From Bacteroidota bacterium (GTDB taxonomy: Bacteria; Bacteroidota; Rhodothermia; Rhodothermales; JAHQVL01): DNA of 59,648 nucleotides. The stretch lies in the NCBI GenBank assembly GCA_039111535.1, contig JBCCIM010000015.1, positions 1-59,648 of the forward strand, written 5' to 3'. The translations under genes and the position numbers were made by a program. Of the stretch, positions 52,538 through 59,648 are shown one piece after another (within the stretch, counting starts at the first letter, position 1; each line of letters starts with the position of its first letter). The notes beneath the pieces are model-generated. The model did not search any database. It was not told where the DNA came from and saw only the letters and a list, made by a program, of their open reading frames with translations.

Positions 52538-54445
52538 TTGAACGAATATCTACTTCTAGGATTAGCAGCCATTGTTGTATTGGGCATTATTGCCCAGTGG
52601 CTATCCTGGCGGTTTAAAATACCTTCTATACTTTTGCTGCTCATTTTCGGCTTTCTTGCCGGCCCTGTAACCGGGCTGCTGAATCCGGATGAGTTGCTTG
52701 GCAGCCTGCTTTATCCATTCCTTTCGCTGTGCGTAGGCCTGATCCTGTTTGAAAGCGGACTCCGTTTCAATCTGGCGGATTTTAGGGCTTCTGAAAAAGC
52801 TGTGCGAAATCTGACCACCTACGGGGTGGTCATATCGCTGGGTTTGATATCCGCCGCCGCGTTTTACATTATTGGGCTCGACCTGAGCATGGCCGTGCTT
52901 TTGGGGGCTATTCTTGTTGTTACCGGGCCCTCTGTGCTTATTCCGCTGCTTCGTCATGTGCGTTCCTCAGGCCGCATTGGCGCAATAGCCAAGTGGGAAG
53001 GCACCATGATCGATCCGATTGGTGCAATTATCTCTGTACTTGTGCTCGAAACCGTGATTTTCTTCAATGCGCCTATTGTAGAAGGCCTTGAAGTAAGCAG
53101 TATGGGGGAAGCAGTCTTTCATGCGATCGAAGGACTTTGCCTGGTCATTTTTGTCAGCCTGGGCGTGAGTGTGCTGAGTGCGGGATTACTGGTGACGTTG
53201 TTCAAGCGCCGGCTCATCCCTGACCACCTTAAAAATGCCGTCGCCCTGATGGTTGTCGTTGGTGTCTTTGCGATCACCGAAATGCTCCGGCAGGAATCAG
53301 GATTGCTCGCAACGGGCTTGCTTGCTACACTATTCCTTGGCATCATCATCGCCAATCAACCTTATGTGCCGGCGCGGCGCGTCTTTCTGTTTAAAGAGGA
53401 GTTTCGGGTATTTTTGTACGCTGTTGTGTTTATCCTTTTCAGTGCCCGGCTTGAAATTACAGAGCTCGAGTTTATCAACCAGCAAACCCTCATTTTTCTG
53501 GTTGTACTGATGCTGGTTATCCGCCCGCTTGTTGTACTGTTTTCGTCGATTGGTGCCAAGCTCAACTGGCGTGAATACGTGTTTTTATCCTGGCTTGGGC
53601 CCCGTGGTATCGTGGCTGCTGCCCTTGTTGCTTTGTTCAGTTTCCGGCTCGAAGAAGTGTTTCCGGAGAACAGTGGTGGCCTGGTCCCGATAGTTTTTCT
53701 TGTCATTATCGGTACGGTAGCAATCAGCGGTCTTACTGCTACGCCGCTTGCGCAGTTGTTAAAGCTCGCTGAACGCAATCCGCAGGGCAACCTGTTTATT
53801 GGAGCCCAGTCGTGGGTGCGTCGCATGGCGAAGGTTATCCAGGAGCAAGGATACAAGGTCATGCTTGTGGATTCCGACCCGCGCAACATCGCGCACGCTG
53901 AACAGGCCGGTCTGGATGCAAAGCTTACCCATGTGTTGACCAAAGAAGTGGTTGATGATCTTGAGTTGGGCGAGTTCGGGCGCATGCTGGTGCTGACCCC
54001 CAATGAGGAAATCAACGCACTGGCTACCCTGAATTTCCACGAATATTTTGATGGTTCAGAAGTGTATCACCTGCCGGTTCGCGGGCATACCGAACCGCAG
54101 AATCCGGAAGAGGTATTGCAGCACGTACAGGGCCGGCATTTATTTGGGGAAGACGTTACCTACGCCTCGCTGAATACCCGTTTTATTAGCGGAGCATCCA
54201 TCAAAACCGGCAAACTAACGGAAGACTTTACGTTTGAAGACTTTCATATGCGGTATGGCAATAACGCAATTCCCCTTTTCCTCATCAGGAATAATGGTGA
54301 TTTGCACGTATTTACTGCTGATGATCCTGTAGAACCTGAACCAGGCGAAACCTTGATCGCGCTTATTAACCGCGTCGATAAAATTTCTGAAGAATCAGAT
54401 GGTTTGTTGGCACTGGGCGATGTGACAATCACGGAGCGGTCATAG
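52538..54445 (+). CDS. Cation/proton antiporter with C-terminal TrkA-N-like domain, 635 aa
   Basis: CPA-family exchanger. About 12-13 membrane helices span residues 1-400: PSILLLLIFGFLAGPVTGLL, LILFESGLRFNLADF, AKWEGTMIDPIGAIISVLVL with the ion-binding acidic pair, and WLGPRGIVAAALVALFS. A cytosolic region from about 412 has a Rossmann-like TrkA-N part (VIQEQGYKVMLVDSDPRNIA, VDDLELGEFGRMLVLTPNEE), but the usual GxGxxG reads GAQSWVRRMA, so nucleotide binding is doubtful. The start is TTG at 52538, inside the loop of a perfect hairpin (TTCGTT-TTG-AACGAA). No ATG is available nearby. Confidence 0.88.
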   Translation: MNEYLLLGLAAIVVLGIIAQWLSWRFKIPSILLLLIFGFLAGPVTGLLNPDELLGSLLYPFLSLCVGLILFESGLRFNLADFRASEKAVRNLTTYGVVISLGLISAAAFYIIGLDLSMAVLLGAILVVTGPSVLIPLLRHVRSSGRIGAIAKWEGTMIDPIGAIISVLVLETVIFFNAPIVEGLEVSSMGEAVFHAIEGLCLVIFVSLGVSVLSAGLLVTLFKRRLIPDHLKNAVALMVVVGVFAITEMLRQESGLLATGLLATLFLGIIIANQPYVPARRVFLFKEEFRVFLYAVVFILFSARLEITELEFINQQTLIFLVVLMLVIRPLVVLFSSIGAKLNWREYVFLSWLGPRGIVAAALVALFSFRLEEVFPENSGGLVPIVFLVIIGTVAISGLTATPLAQLLKLAERNPQGNLFIGAQSWVRRMAKVIQEQGYKVMLVDSDPRNIAHAEQAGLDAKLTHVLTKEVVDDLELGEFGRMLVLTPNEEINALATLNFHEYFDGSEVYHLPVRGHTEPQNPEEVLQHVQGRHLFGEDVTYASLNTRFISGASIKTGKLTEDFTFEDFHMRYGNNAIPLFLIRNNGDLHVFTADDPVEPEPGETLIALINRVDKISEESDGLLALGDVTITERS

Positions 54446-54509
54446 ACATAAACGTATTGCTGACACTGCGAAAGATGTACAACTGACCCGCTTTCGTTCG
54501 CCACATACC

Positions 54510-55388
54510 ATGAAAATAGACGCCCGCACCCGTCTGGTAACTTTGTTGGGTTATTCACTCGGCCATTCTCTGTCGCCGGAAATCCACAATACTGCCTTTC
54601 AGTTACAGCAGATCAACATGGCCTATCTGTGCATGGAAGTGCACCCGGACCAGTTGAAACAAGCGCTCGATGGCTTTCGGGCAGCGCGTTTTGTCGGCTC
54701 TAATGTTACCATTCCCCATAAGCAGGCAATTCATAAGCTTGTTGACACCCTTTCCGAACAGGCACGTGCTGTTGGTGCTGTGAATACCATTGTTAGCCAG
54801 TTTGATGAAAACGGGGAAATAGAAAGTTTGCACGGTGACAACACCGACGTGCGCGGATTCCTTGAACCCCTTGCTCCGTATGCTGGCAAATTGGAAGGCG
54901 GTGAAATGGTTGTGTTTGGGGCTGGAGGGGCAGCCCGCGCGGTTGCCTATGGCATTCTTCAGGCCTATCAGCCGGCGCAACTTACCATTGTTGCCCGAAA
55001 TACGGGTAAAGCAGAGCAACTGGCTAAAGACCTTGCTGCATATGACAATCAACGTGCATTGCAGGTGGTCTCCTTCTCGGAAGCAACAAATGCCGTGCGC
55101 AATGGCCGGCTTCTTGTTAATGCAACGCCGGTTGGCATGCATCATGATGCAGATCAGACGCCCTGGCCCGAAGCAAAAGACTTCTCTCGCCATCAGGTAG
55201 TCTATGACCTGGTCTACAATCCGGAAAAAACGCGGTTGTTAAATGATGCCGCGCAGCAGGGCGCGCAAACCCTCGGTGGACTCGAAATGCTCATCCAGCA
55301 GGCTGCTGCTTCGTACCAGCAGTGGACCCATAAATCAATGCCGCTCGATGCCGTACGCCATGCGGTACGCACAAAGCTCGGGTTATAA
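54510..55388 (+). CDS. aroE: Shikimate dehydrogenase, 292 aa
   Basis: NADPH-dependent step four of the shikimate pathway. The substrate-binding N-terminus has GYSLGHSLSPEIHNTAFQL and NVTIPHK with catalytic Lys71, then HGDNTDVRGF. The NADP domain has VVFGAGGAARAVAYGI and TIVARNTGKAEQLA. The C-terminus has LVNATPVGMH and GGLEMLIQQAAASYQQWT. Standard length. Confidence 0.95.
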   Translation: MKIDARTRLVTLLGYSLGHSLSPEIHNTAFQLQQINMAYLCMEVHPDQLKQALDGFRAARFVGSNVTIPHKQAIHKLVDTLSEQARAVGAVNTIVSQFDENGEIESLHGDNTDVRGFLEPLAPYAGKLEGGEMVVFGAGGAARAVAYGILQAYQPAQLTIVARNTGKAEQLAKDLAAYDNQRALQVVSFSEATNAVRNGRLLVNATPVGMHHDADQTPWPEAKDFSRHQVVYDLVYNPEKTRLLNDAAQQGAQTLGGLEMLIQQAAASYQQWTHKSMPLDAVRHAVRTKLGL

Positions 55389-55516
55389 TTTCGCTTAACC
55401 CTTTGCTTAAATAGCCGATACTTTCGGAGAGCCGCAAGTCTATGTGCAATGAGCCAGGGAATTCACCCGGTAGTTGCCTGTAACATCACTTCAATAACGC
55501 AAACTCGACCGATCGA

Positions 55517-56449
55517 ATGAAATTAGCCGCATCGGCCAAAGGTACGTCTCTGGGGAATTTTCAGCTTAACTTCCCAACGTTGCCGCATACCTTTTTGCGT
55601 GCGATGGAATTGTCGCGGGATGTAGAAAGCATCAACCTGGATGAGGTGGTAAAAGTGGTTCAGAACGACCTCGGTGCCGTTACCAGAATATTGCGTGTTG
55701 TAAACTCGGCTTATTATGGTGTACGATCTGAAATCAACAGCATCCGTCGTGCTGTGGTCGTATTGGGGCCGGAAGCAGTCCTGGGCATTGTGATGAGCAT
55801 GAGTCTTGTTGATTTGCGCTCCAATCTGAATGTGACAACAGCAGTGCCTTTCCTGAATCTCGTACGTCATAGTATTGCAACCGGGTTTATTGCGCGACAC
55901 TTGAGTTCCAAAGCCTCTTTACCTACAAGCAGTGCCCGCGACAAACAGGAATTGCTCAATGAAGCGTTCACCGCCGGCTTGCTGCATGATTTTGGCAAAA
56001 TAGTGCTGCTACACAACTTTCCCGATGAAGCAGCCGTGCTTTACGAGAGCCCAATGGATCCTTTGATCAGTGATGAGGAGATACTGGAAAAGGAACGTCA
56101 GGTATTTGGTTTTAGCCATGCTGAAACGGGTGGGTTCTTGATGAACCAGCTAAACTTCCCGCCAGCAATCTCTGCGATAGTTGAGCGTCATCACGATCTT
56201 GAAGATGTCTCGGAATTGCCAATGTCGATACGGGCCCTACTGTATATCATCGTAATGAGCAACAGGCTGGCCAACACCATGGGATACGATTTTAACCATA
56301 AAATTACCGAGCAGGTGTTTGCAGAAGAACCCGTGCTGGATCGTCTTATAGAAGAGGGCGTATTTGACATGGGCAGCAAGGTGATTCTTATTGAAGAAGC
56401 GCTGGCCCTGCAGCCGGTTGTCGATGAATATTTGAACGAAGTCACTTGA
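55517..56449 (+). CDS. HDOD-domain protein, 310 aa
   Basis: The HDOD domain fills most of the protein: FPTLPHTFLRAMELSRD, VVQNDLGAVTRILRVVNSAYYG, INSIRRAVVVLGPEAVLGIV, AGLLHDFGKIVLLHNF and ETGGFLMNQLNFPPAISAIV. The HD dipeptide is present in LLHDFGK, though many HDOD proteins lose catalysis and serve as signalling scaffolds. No output domain is fused. It sits alone between aroE and pgeF. Confidence 0.9.
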   Translation: MKLAASAKGTSLGNFQLNFPTLPHTFLRAMELSRDVESINLDEVVKVVQNDLGAVTRILRVVNSAYYGVRSEINSIRRAVVVLGPEAVLGIVMSMSLVDLRSNLNVTTAVPFLNLVRHSIATGFIARHLSSKASLPTSSARDKQELLNEAFTAGLLHDFGKIVLLHNFPDEAAVLYESPMDPLISDEEILEKERQVFGFSHAETGGFLMNQLNFPPAISAIVERHHDLEDVSELPMSIRALLYIIVMSNRLANTMGYDFNHKITEQVFAEEPVLDRLIEEGVFDMGSKVILIEEALALQPVVDEYLNEVT

Positions 56450-56513
56450 GAACCTGCAGGGCAGGGGTGAGTACCCACTTTTTGGATTCGACGTATATTT
56501 AACAGCCTGGCGC

Positions 56514-57254
56514 ATGCTGTATATCCAGCCAAACACTTTTGCAGAAGAGCCCCATGTGGTAGCCGGTTTTAGCACCCGGCAAGGGGGCGTAAGTGGTCCA
56601 CCTTTCCATAGCCTGAATCTGGGCCTTAGCACTGCTGATCATAGCGATGACGTACACGAGAACAGAAAACGCCTCTTCGAGCGCGCTGGGTTCTCTGTAG
56701 ATCAGTTGGCTATTACAGGACAGGTGCATGGAACAGAGGTACTGGATGTAGATGCGCCGGGATTATATGTTGGCTATGATGGCATGGTTACGCGCGCACC
56801 CAATTTGCTACTTTGTCTTAGTGCTGCTGATTGTGCTTCGGTCCTGATTGCAGATCCGGTGAATCGTGTGATTGGCGCCTGTCATGCCGGCTGGCGCGGC
56901 ACCGTTGGCCGCATCACCGTGAAAACTGTCGAGCGTATGCTGGCACATGGTGCTGCATTGGAAAATTTAAAGGCTTACGTAAGTCCGTGTATATCTGCGT
57001 CTCAGTTTGAGGTAGGGCCTGAAGTTGCCAGCCAATTTGCGCCGGCGTTTGTATGCAGCATACCCGGCAAAGAAAAACCGCATGTAGACCTGAAGAAAGC
57101 GCTGCAATTTCAACTGCTCGAGGTTGGGATTCAGGAAAATGCCATCGAGATTTCACCCCATTGTACCTTTACAGAAACCGACCGCTTCTTTTCTCATCGC
57201 GCAGAGCACGGTAAAACAGGGCGCCTTATGGGATTTATTGGTTTGAAAACCTGA
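56514..57254 (+). CDS. pgeF: PgeF/YfiH-type protein (multicopper-oxidase-like fold, laccase domain), 246 aa
   Basis: Family members edit peptidoglycan (L-Ser removal) or act as purine nucleoside phosphorylases. Key residues are His72 (QVHGTEVLDVD), Cys107 (SAADCASVLIADP) and His124 (GACHAGWRGTVGRI), which form the metal site. Also seen: TRQGGVSGPPFHSLNLGLST near the start and RAEHGKTGRLMGFIGLK at the end. Length is typical. Confidence 0.93.
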   Translation: MLYIQPNTFAEEPHVVAGFSTRQGGVSGPPFHSLNLGLSTADHSDDVHENRKRLFERAGFSVDQLAITGQVHGTEVLDVDAPGLYVGYDGMVTRAPNLLLCLSAADCASVLIADPVNRVIGACHAGWRGTVGRITVKTVERMLAHGAALENLKAYVSPCISASQFEVGPEVASQFAPAFVCSIPGKEKPHVDLKKALQFQLLEVGIQENAIEISPHCTFTETDRFFSHRAEHGKTGRLMGFIGLKT

Positions 57255-57449
57255 TCTGCGACCAATTCTGTGTGTTAAAAATCTTCTGCCGATCTATACG
57301 GAACGATTATATAAAGCAAGATGTCATGACCTGTAATGCGTTGTTGCAAGGAAAACGGAGCAAATACGCCTGGCATATCCGGGTATGTGCTAACCATTCC
57401 ACAGGAGACAGCACCTAATTGCATTTGTTGGCGTAGTCAAATCTAACCG

Positions 57450-58319
57450 TTGAGCGAATCTGGAGAACATATTGTTGTAAAGTTCTGGGGCGTGCGAGGC
57501 TCACTGCCTTCTCCTGGTCCTAATACAGTCCGATATGGTGGCAACACACCTTGTGTTAGTGTAGAGGGCGTGAACCAAAATGACCAGTGGTGGACTGTGA
57601 TGCTTGATGCCGGCACTGGCGCGAAACACCTTGGGCAAGCGTTGCTGGAAAACAACAACGATATCTATTTCTTCCTGACCCACACCCACTGGGATCATAT
57701 ACAGGGGTTTCCTTTCTTCTCGCCAATCTATCAGGCGGACCGCAAAATCTACCTTTCTTATCTTGAAGATCGCCGGGGATTGTTCAAGCTGTTGTTGGAG
57801 CAAATGGATGGCCGGCGCTTTCCGATTACGCAAGACCAGATCTTGTCGCTACTCATTAGCATGAATCCGGAAGATGTAGCTGAACGAAGCCGTGAAGGCT
57901 ATTTTGTCGATCGGCTGCGGGTCAATCACCCTGGTGAAACACATGGCTTCAGGCTCAATTTGCAGAATCGGAAAATTGTCTACATCCCAGACAACGAAAT
58001 TGACGCGGTAGACGACGTGCACGTGTCATTTGATCGGTTGGTTGCCTTCTGCCGGGAAGCTGATTTACTTATCCATGATGCCCAATATCTGCGAGAAGAT
58101 ATGCCGGCGAAGCGGGGATGGGGCCACAGTGTATCGGAGCGGGTTTGGGAGCTGGCGCATCAGGCGCGCGTCAAGCAGGTGGTGCTTTTTCATCACGACC
58201 CTGACCGGACAGACGACGAACTGGATGTTATGCAGGAGCGGGCAAGGGCATGGTTTGCATCAAAAGATGTGAACGTCGTTTGTCATGTGGCGTACGAAGG
58301 GCTTACGTTGCGCTTTTGA
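57450..58319 (+). CDS. Metallo-beta-lactamase-fold hydrolase, 289 aa
   Basis: Zinc hydrolase of the lactamase_B_2 type. Opens KFWGVRGSLPSPGPNTVRYG; metal motif THTHWDHIQGF (His78, His80, Asp82, His83), with LLIHDAQY and GWGHSVSERVWEL later as the remaining ligands, and VVLFHHDPDRTDDELD. This combination occurs in a subgroup related to RNase Z/phosphodiesterase and in proteins fused to signalling domains. The start is TTG at 57450. A neighbouring role cannot be read from context. Confidence 0.87.
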   Translation: MSESGEHIVVKFWGVRGSLPSPGPNTVRYGGNTPCVSVEGVNQNDQWWTVMLDAGTGAKHLGQALLENNNDIYFFLTHTHWDHIQGFPFFSPIYQADRKIYLSYLEDRRGLFKLLLEQMDGRRFPITQDQILSLLISMNPEDVAERSREGYFVDRLRVNHPGETHGFRLNLQNRKIVYIPDNEIDAVDDVHVSFDRLVAFCREADLLIHDAQYLREDMPAKRGWGHSVSERVWELAHQARVKQVVLFHHDPDRTDDELDVMQERARAWFASKDVNVVCHVAYEGLTLRF

Positions 58320-58352
58320 GCGTACCCCCGTTGTTTGAGCCTACCCCACTGT

Positions 58353-59345
58353 ATGCCTGTATTGCCCACGCCGCGTTATTTACCATCTTGGCCTTTCAGG
58401 AATGGCCACGTGCACACCATTTATCCCGCTATCTTTCGCCGAATTGATGACGTGCAGTACCAGCGCGAGCGGATTACACTACCTGATACAGATTTTCTAG
58501 ATCTGGATTGGTCTAAGCGCGAGGCAACCAACGACCATGATAAGCCGGCACGGGTAGGTATTGTATTGCATGGTTTAGAGGGAAGCGCTGCTGGTGGCTA
58601 CGTGAAAGGTATGGTTCGGGCAATCAACAAAGCCGGCTGGGATGCCGTTGCCTGTAATTTTCGAGGCTGCAGCGGTGAACCCAATCGATTGTTGCGCTCT
58701 TACCATGCCGGCGCAACCGAAGACCTGGCTGCTGTCCTTGAGCATATCATTGCATCGTATGATTATGAGGAAATTGTGCTGGTTGGGTTTAGCCTGGGGG
58801 GCAACCTGACCCTGAAGTATTTGGGGGATATGGGTGATGCTTTGCCACCGGCAGTGAAAGCGACGGCGGGGATCTCGGTCCCGTGTGACCTGGCTGCAAG
58901 CGTGGATGCCATGTCTACCCTTGCCAACAAAGTTTACATTGCACGATTCATGCGCAACCTGCGAGAGAAGATGCGCGAGAAAGCCGCAGCATTCCCTGGG
59001 CAAATTGCTATAGATCGACTCGATGATATCACCACGTTCCAGGAATTTGATGATTTGTATACGGCACCACTGCATGGGTATGCTGATGCAGACGCATACT
59101 GGCAGGCGTGTAGCTGCCGGCCTGGCCTCGTAAATATTCAGATTCCGACCCTTATTCTGAATGCTGCAGATGATCCTTTCCTGGGGCCGGCTTGTTTTCC
59201 GTTAGACGAGGCGGGACAAAGTGCCAATGTCCACCTTGAGATTCCAGATTATGGGGGGCATGTGGGCTTTATAGACCACCCCAAAGACAGGCGTTATTGG
59301 TCAGAACAGCGCGTTGTCTCCTTTTTTGAGCAACATCTAGGCTAA
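58353..59345 (+). CDS. YheT-type alpha/beta hydrolase, 330 aa
   Basis: The ATG at 58353 is chosen (an in-frame TTG lies at 58335); it gives the YheT-like opening FRNGHVHTIYPAIFRR. Core motifs: GIVLHGLEGSAAGGYVKGM (oxyanion region), CNFRGCSGEPNRLLRSYHAG, and nucleophile Ser147 in VGFSLGGNLTLKYLG. Later LILNAADDPFLGPACFP (acid) and YGGHVGFID (His) complete the triad. The substrate of YheT-like proteins is not settled. Confidence 0.9.
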   Translation: MPVLPTPRYLPSWPFRNGHVHTIYPAIFRRIDDVQYQRERITLPDTDFLDLDWSKREATNDHDKPARVGIVLHGLEGSAAGGYVKGMVRAINKAGWDAVACNFRGCSGEPNRLLRSYHAGATEDLAAVLEHIIASYDYEEIVLVGFSLGGNLTLKYLGDMGDALPPAVKATAGISVPCDLAASVDAMSTLANKVYIARFMRNLREKMREKAAAFPGQIAIDRLDDITTFQEFDDLYTAPLHGYADADAYWQACSCRPGLVNIQIPTLILNAADDPFLGPACFPLDEAGQSANVHLEIPDYGGHVGFIDHPKDRRYWSEQRVVSFFEQHLG

Positions 59346-59507
59346 ATCTGAAAAATATTAAGCGCAAATCACAATTTTTTTGTAGTTCGTGGGTCCTGAA
59401 AATCCCTCCCAATAAGCCAAATGTAAGCATCGGCTAACTATTGTAGGTAAATTGACTTACAGGACATTCGGTAAAGGTGCCTACATCGCTGACAGGGGTT
59501 TTTGCGA
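59346..59507. other. Region after the last gene
   Basis: No gene is seen. TAAG/TAAC at 59413, 59424 and 59435 fall at 11-bp spacing, but only one carries the C seen in the other arrays, so it is at most a weak member. A candidate RNA follows this stretch. Confidence 0.4.
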
Positions 59508-59647
59508 TATATTTAGATAACCTTGGTGTATTTCCACACCTTCCTATCTGTCTTATGCAAATCTACAAGACAGTGACAGAGCGATAGCGTCGCAGTTAGG
59601 TCAGGGCTTCCGGGTGGGGGAAGTCGGGCCTAGCTGCGAATTTTTTG
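59508..59647 (+). ncRNA. Candidate small RNA or 5' attenuator with three hairpins
   Basis: After a TATATTTAGATAA promoter-like element (59508-59520, the same 13-mer as in the rho leader) come three stems: GGTGT/ACACC (59525-59540), a 7-bp CTGTCTT/AAGACAG (59548-59573), and a long hairpin TCGCAG.../...CTGCGA (59590-59639) ending in six T. The last looks like an intrinsic terminator. There is no reading frame. It may be a free small RNA, or the leader of a gene beyond the window edge. Confidence 0.45.
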
Positions 59648-59648
59648 G

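Noticed and set aside
59413-59438. Three TAAG/TAAC units at 11-bp spacing near the window end
   Set aside because: Only one unit has the TAAC core and the next expected position fails; treated as chance.
1-59648. tRNA, rRNA, CRISPR arrays and insertion sequences
   Set aside because: I looked for cloverleaf ends, rRNA signatures, regularly spaced repeats and transposase motifs in the gene-free stretches and saw none.

Overview
The window is about 59.6 kb of a Bacteroidota chromosome, most likely from the Rhodothermia/Balneola side of the phylum. Reasons: two secreted proteins end in a type IX secretion (T9SS) sorting domain of the NFPNPFNP / YPNPFNP type; there is a PorX-type regulator (receiver plus PglZ domain); Rho carries a very long RD/RG-rich linker; there are two TonB-dependent receptors with a carboxypeptidase-like N-terminal domain; and signal-peptide lipoproteins are frequent. 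No rRNA, tRNA, CRISPR array or insertion sequence was recognised. Genus cannot be decided from this sequence alone.

Layout. 0-6 kb: envelope and periplasmic genes (HEAT-like protein, sugar-type binding lipoprotein, DsbD-N-like lipoprotein, a frameshifted TlpA-like thioredoxin, a DUF5060-type lipoprotein, a beta-propeller lipoprotein). 6.1-13.4 kb: a TetR-led RND efflux operon (regulator, outer-membrane channel, adaptor, pump). 13.4-17.6 kb: ferritin, PorX, TsaE, FolC. 17.6-22.4 kb: rho with a long leader, a HAD phosphatase and an MFS transporter. 22.5-27.7 kb: a TonB-dependent receptor and a secreted beta-helix T9SS protein, both preceded by 11-bp repeats of a TTAAC-like motif. 27.9-31.1 kb: an LpxH-like phosphoesterase with a glycosyltransferase, then the 'mobile mystery' A/B pair (HTH plus Fic) with two operator palindromes. 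31.3-37.0 kb: TonB, a small unknown protein behind a five-unit 11-bp repeat array, RecJ, and a seven-bladed FG-GAP secreted protein. 37.0-39.5 kb: an AT-rich accessory island. 39.8-46.4 kb: ClpB and SMC. 46.6-52.3 kb: a second TonB-dependent receptor, an amidohydrolase remnant, a TPR protein and a LytS/LytR-type two-component pair. 52.5-59.3 kb: cation/proton antiporter with a structured leader, AroE, HDOD protein, PgeF, metallo-beta-lactamase-fold hydrolase, YheT-type hydrolase. The window closes with a possible small RNA or attenuator.

The two least explained things are these. (1) The 37.0-39.5 kb island encodes two divergent paralogous helical proteins of no family I recognise (176 and 228 aa), facing each other across two short peptide genes that share an acidic DYDDD-x-VM motif, together with decayed gene remnants. 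The island lacks the GCCGGC palindrome that is dense elsewhere. (2) Three 11-bp-periodic TAAC/TAAT arrays resemble PhoB/OmpR-type boxes and could define a regulon joining the first TonB-dependent receptor, its beta-helix neighbour and a small unknown protein.
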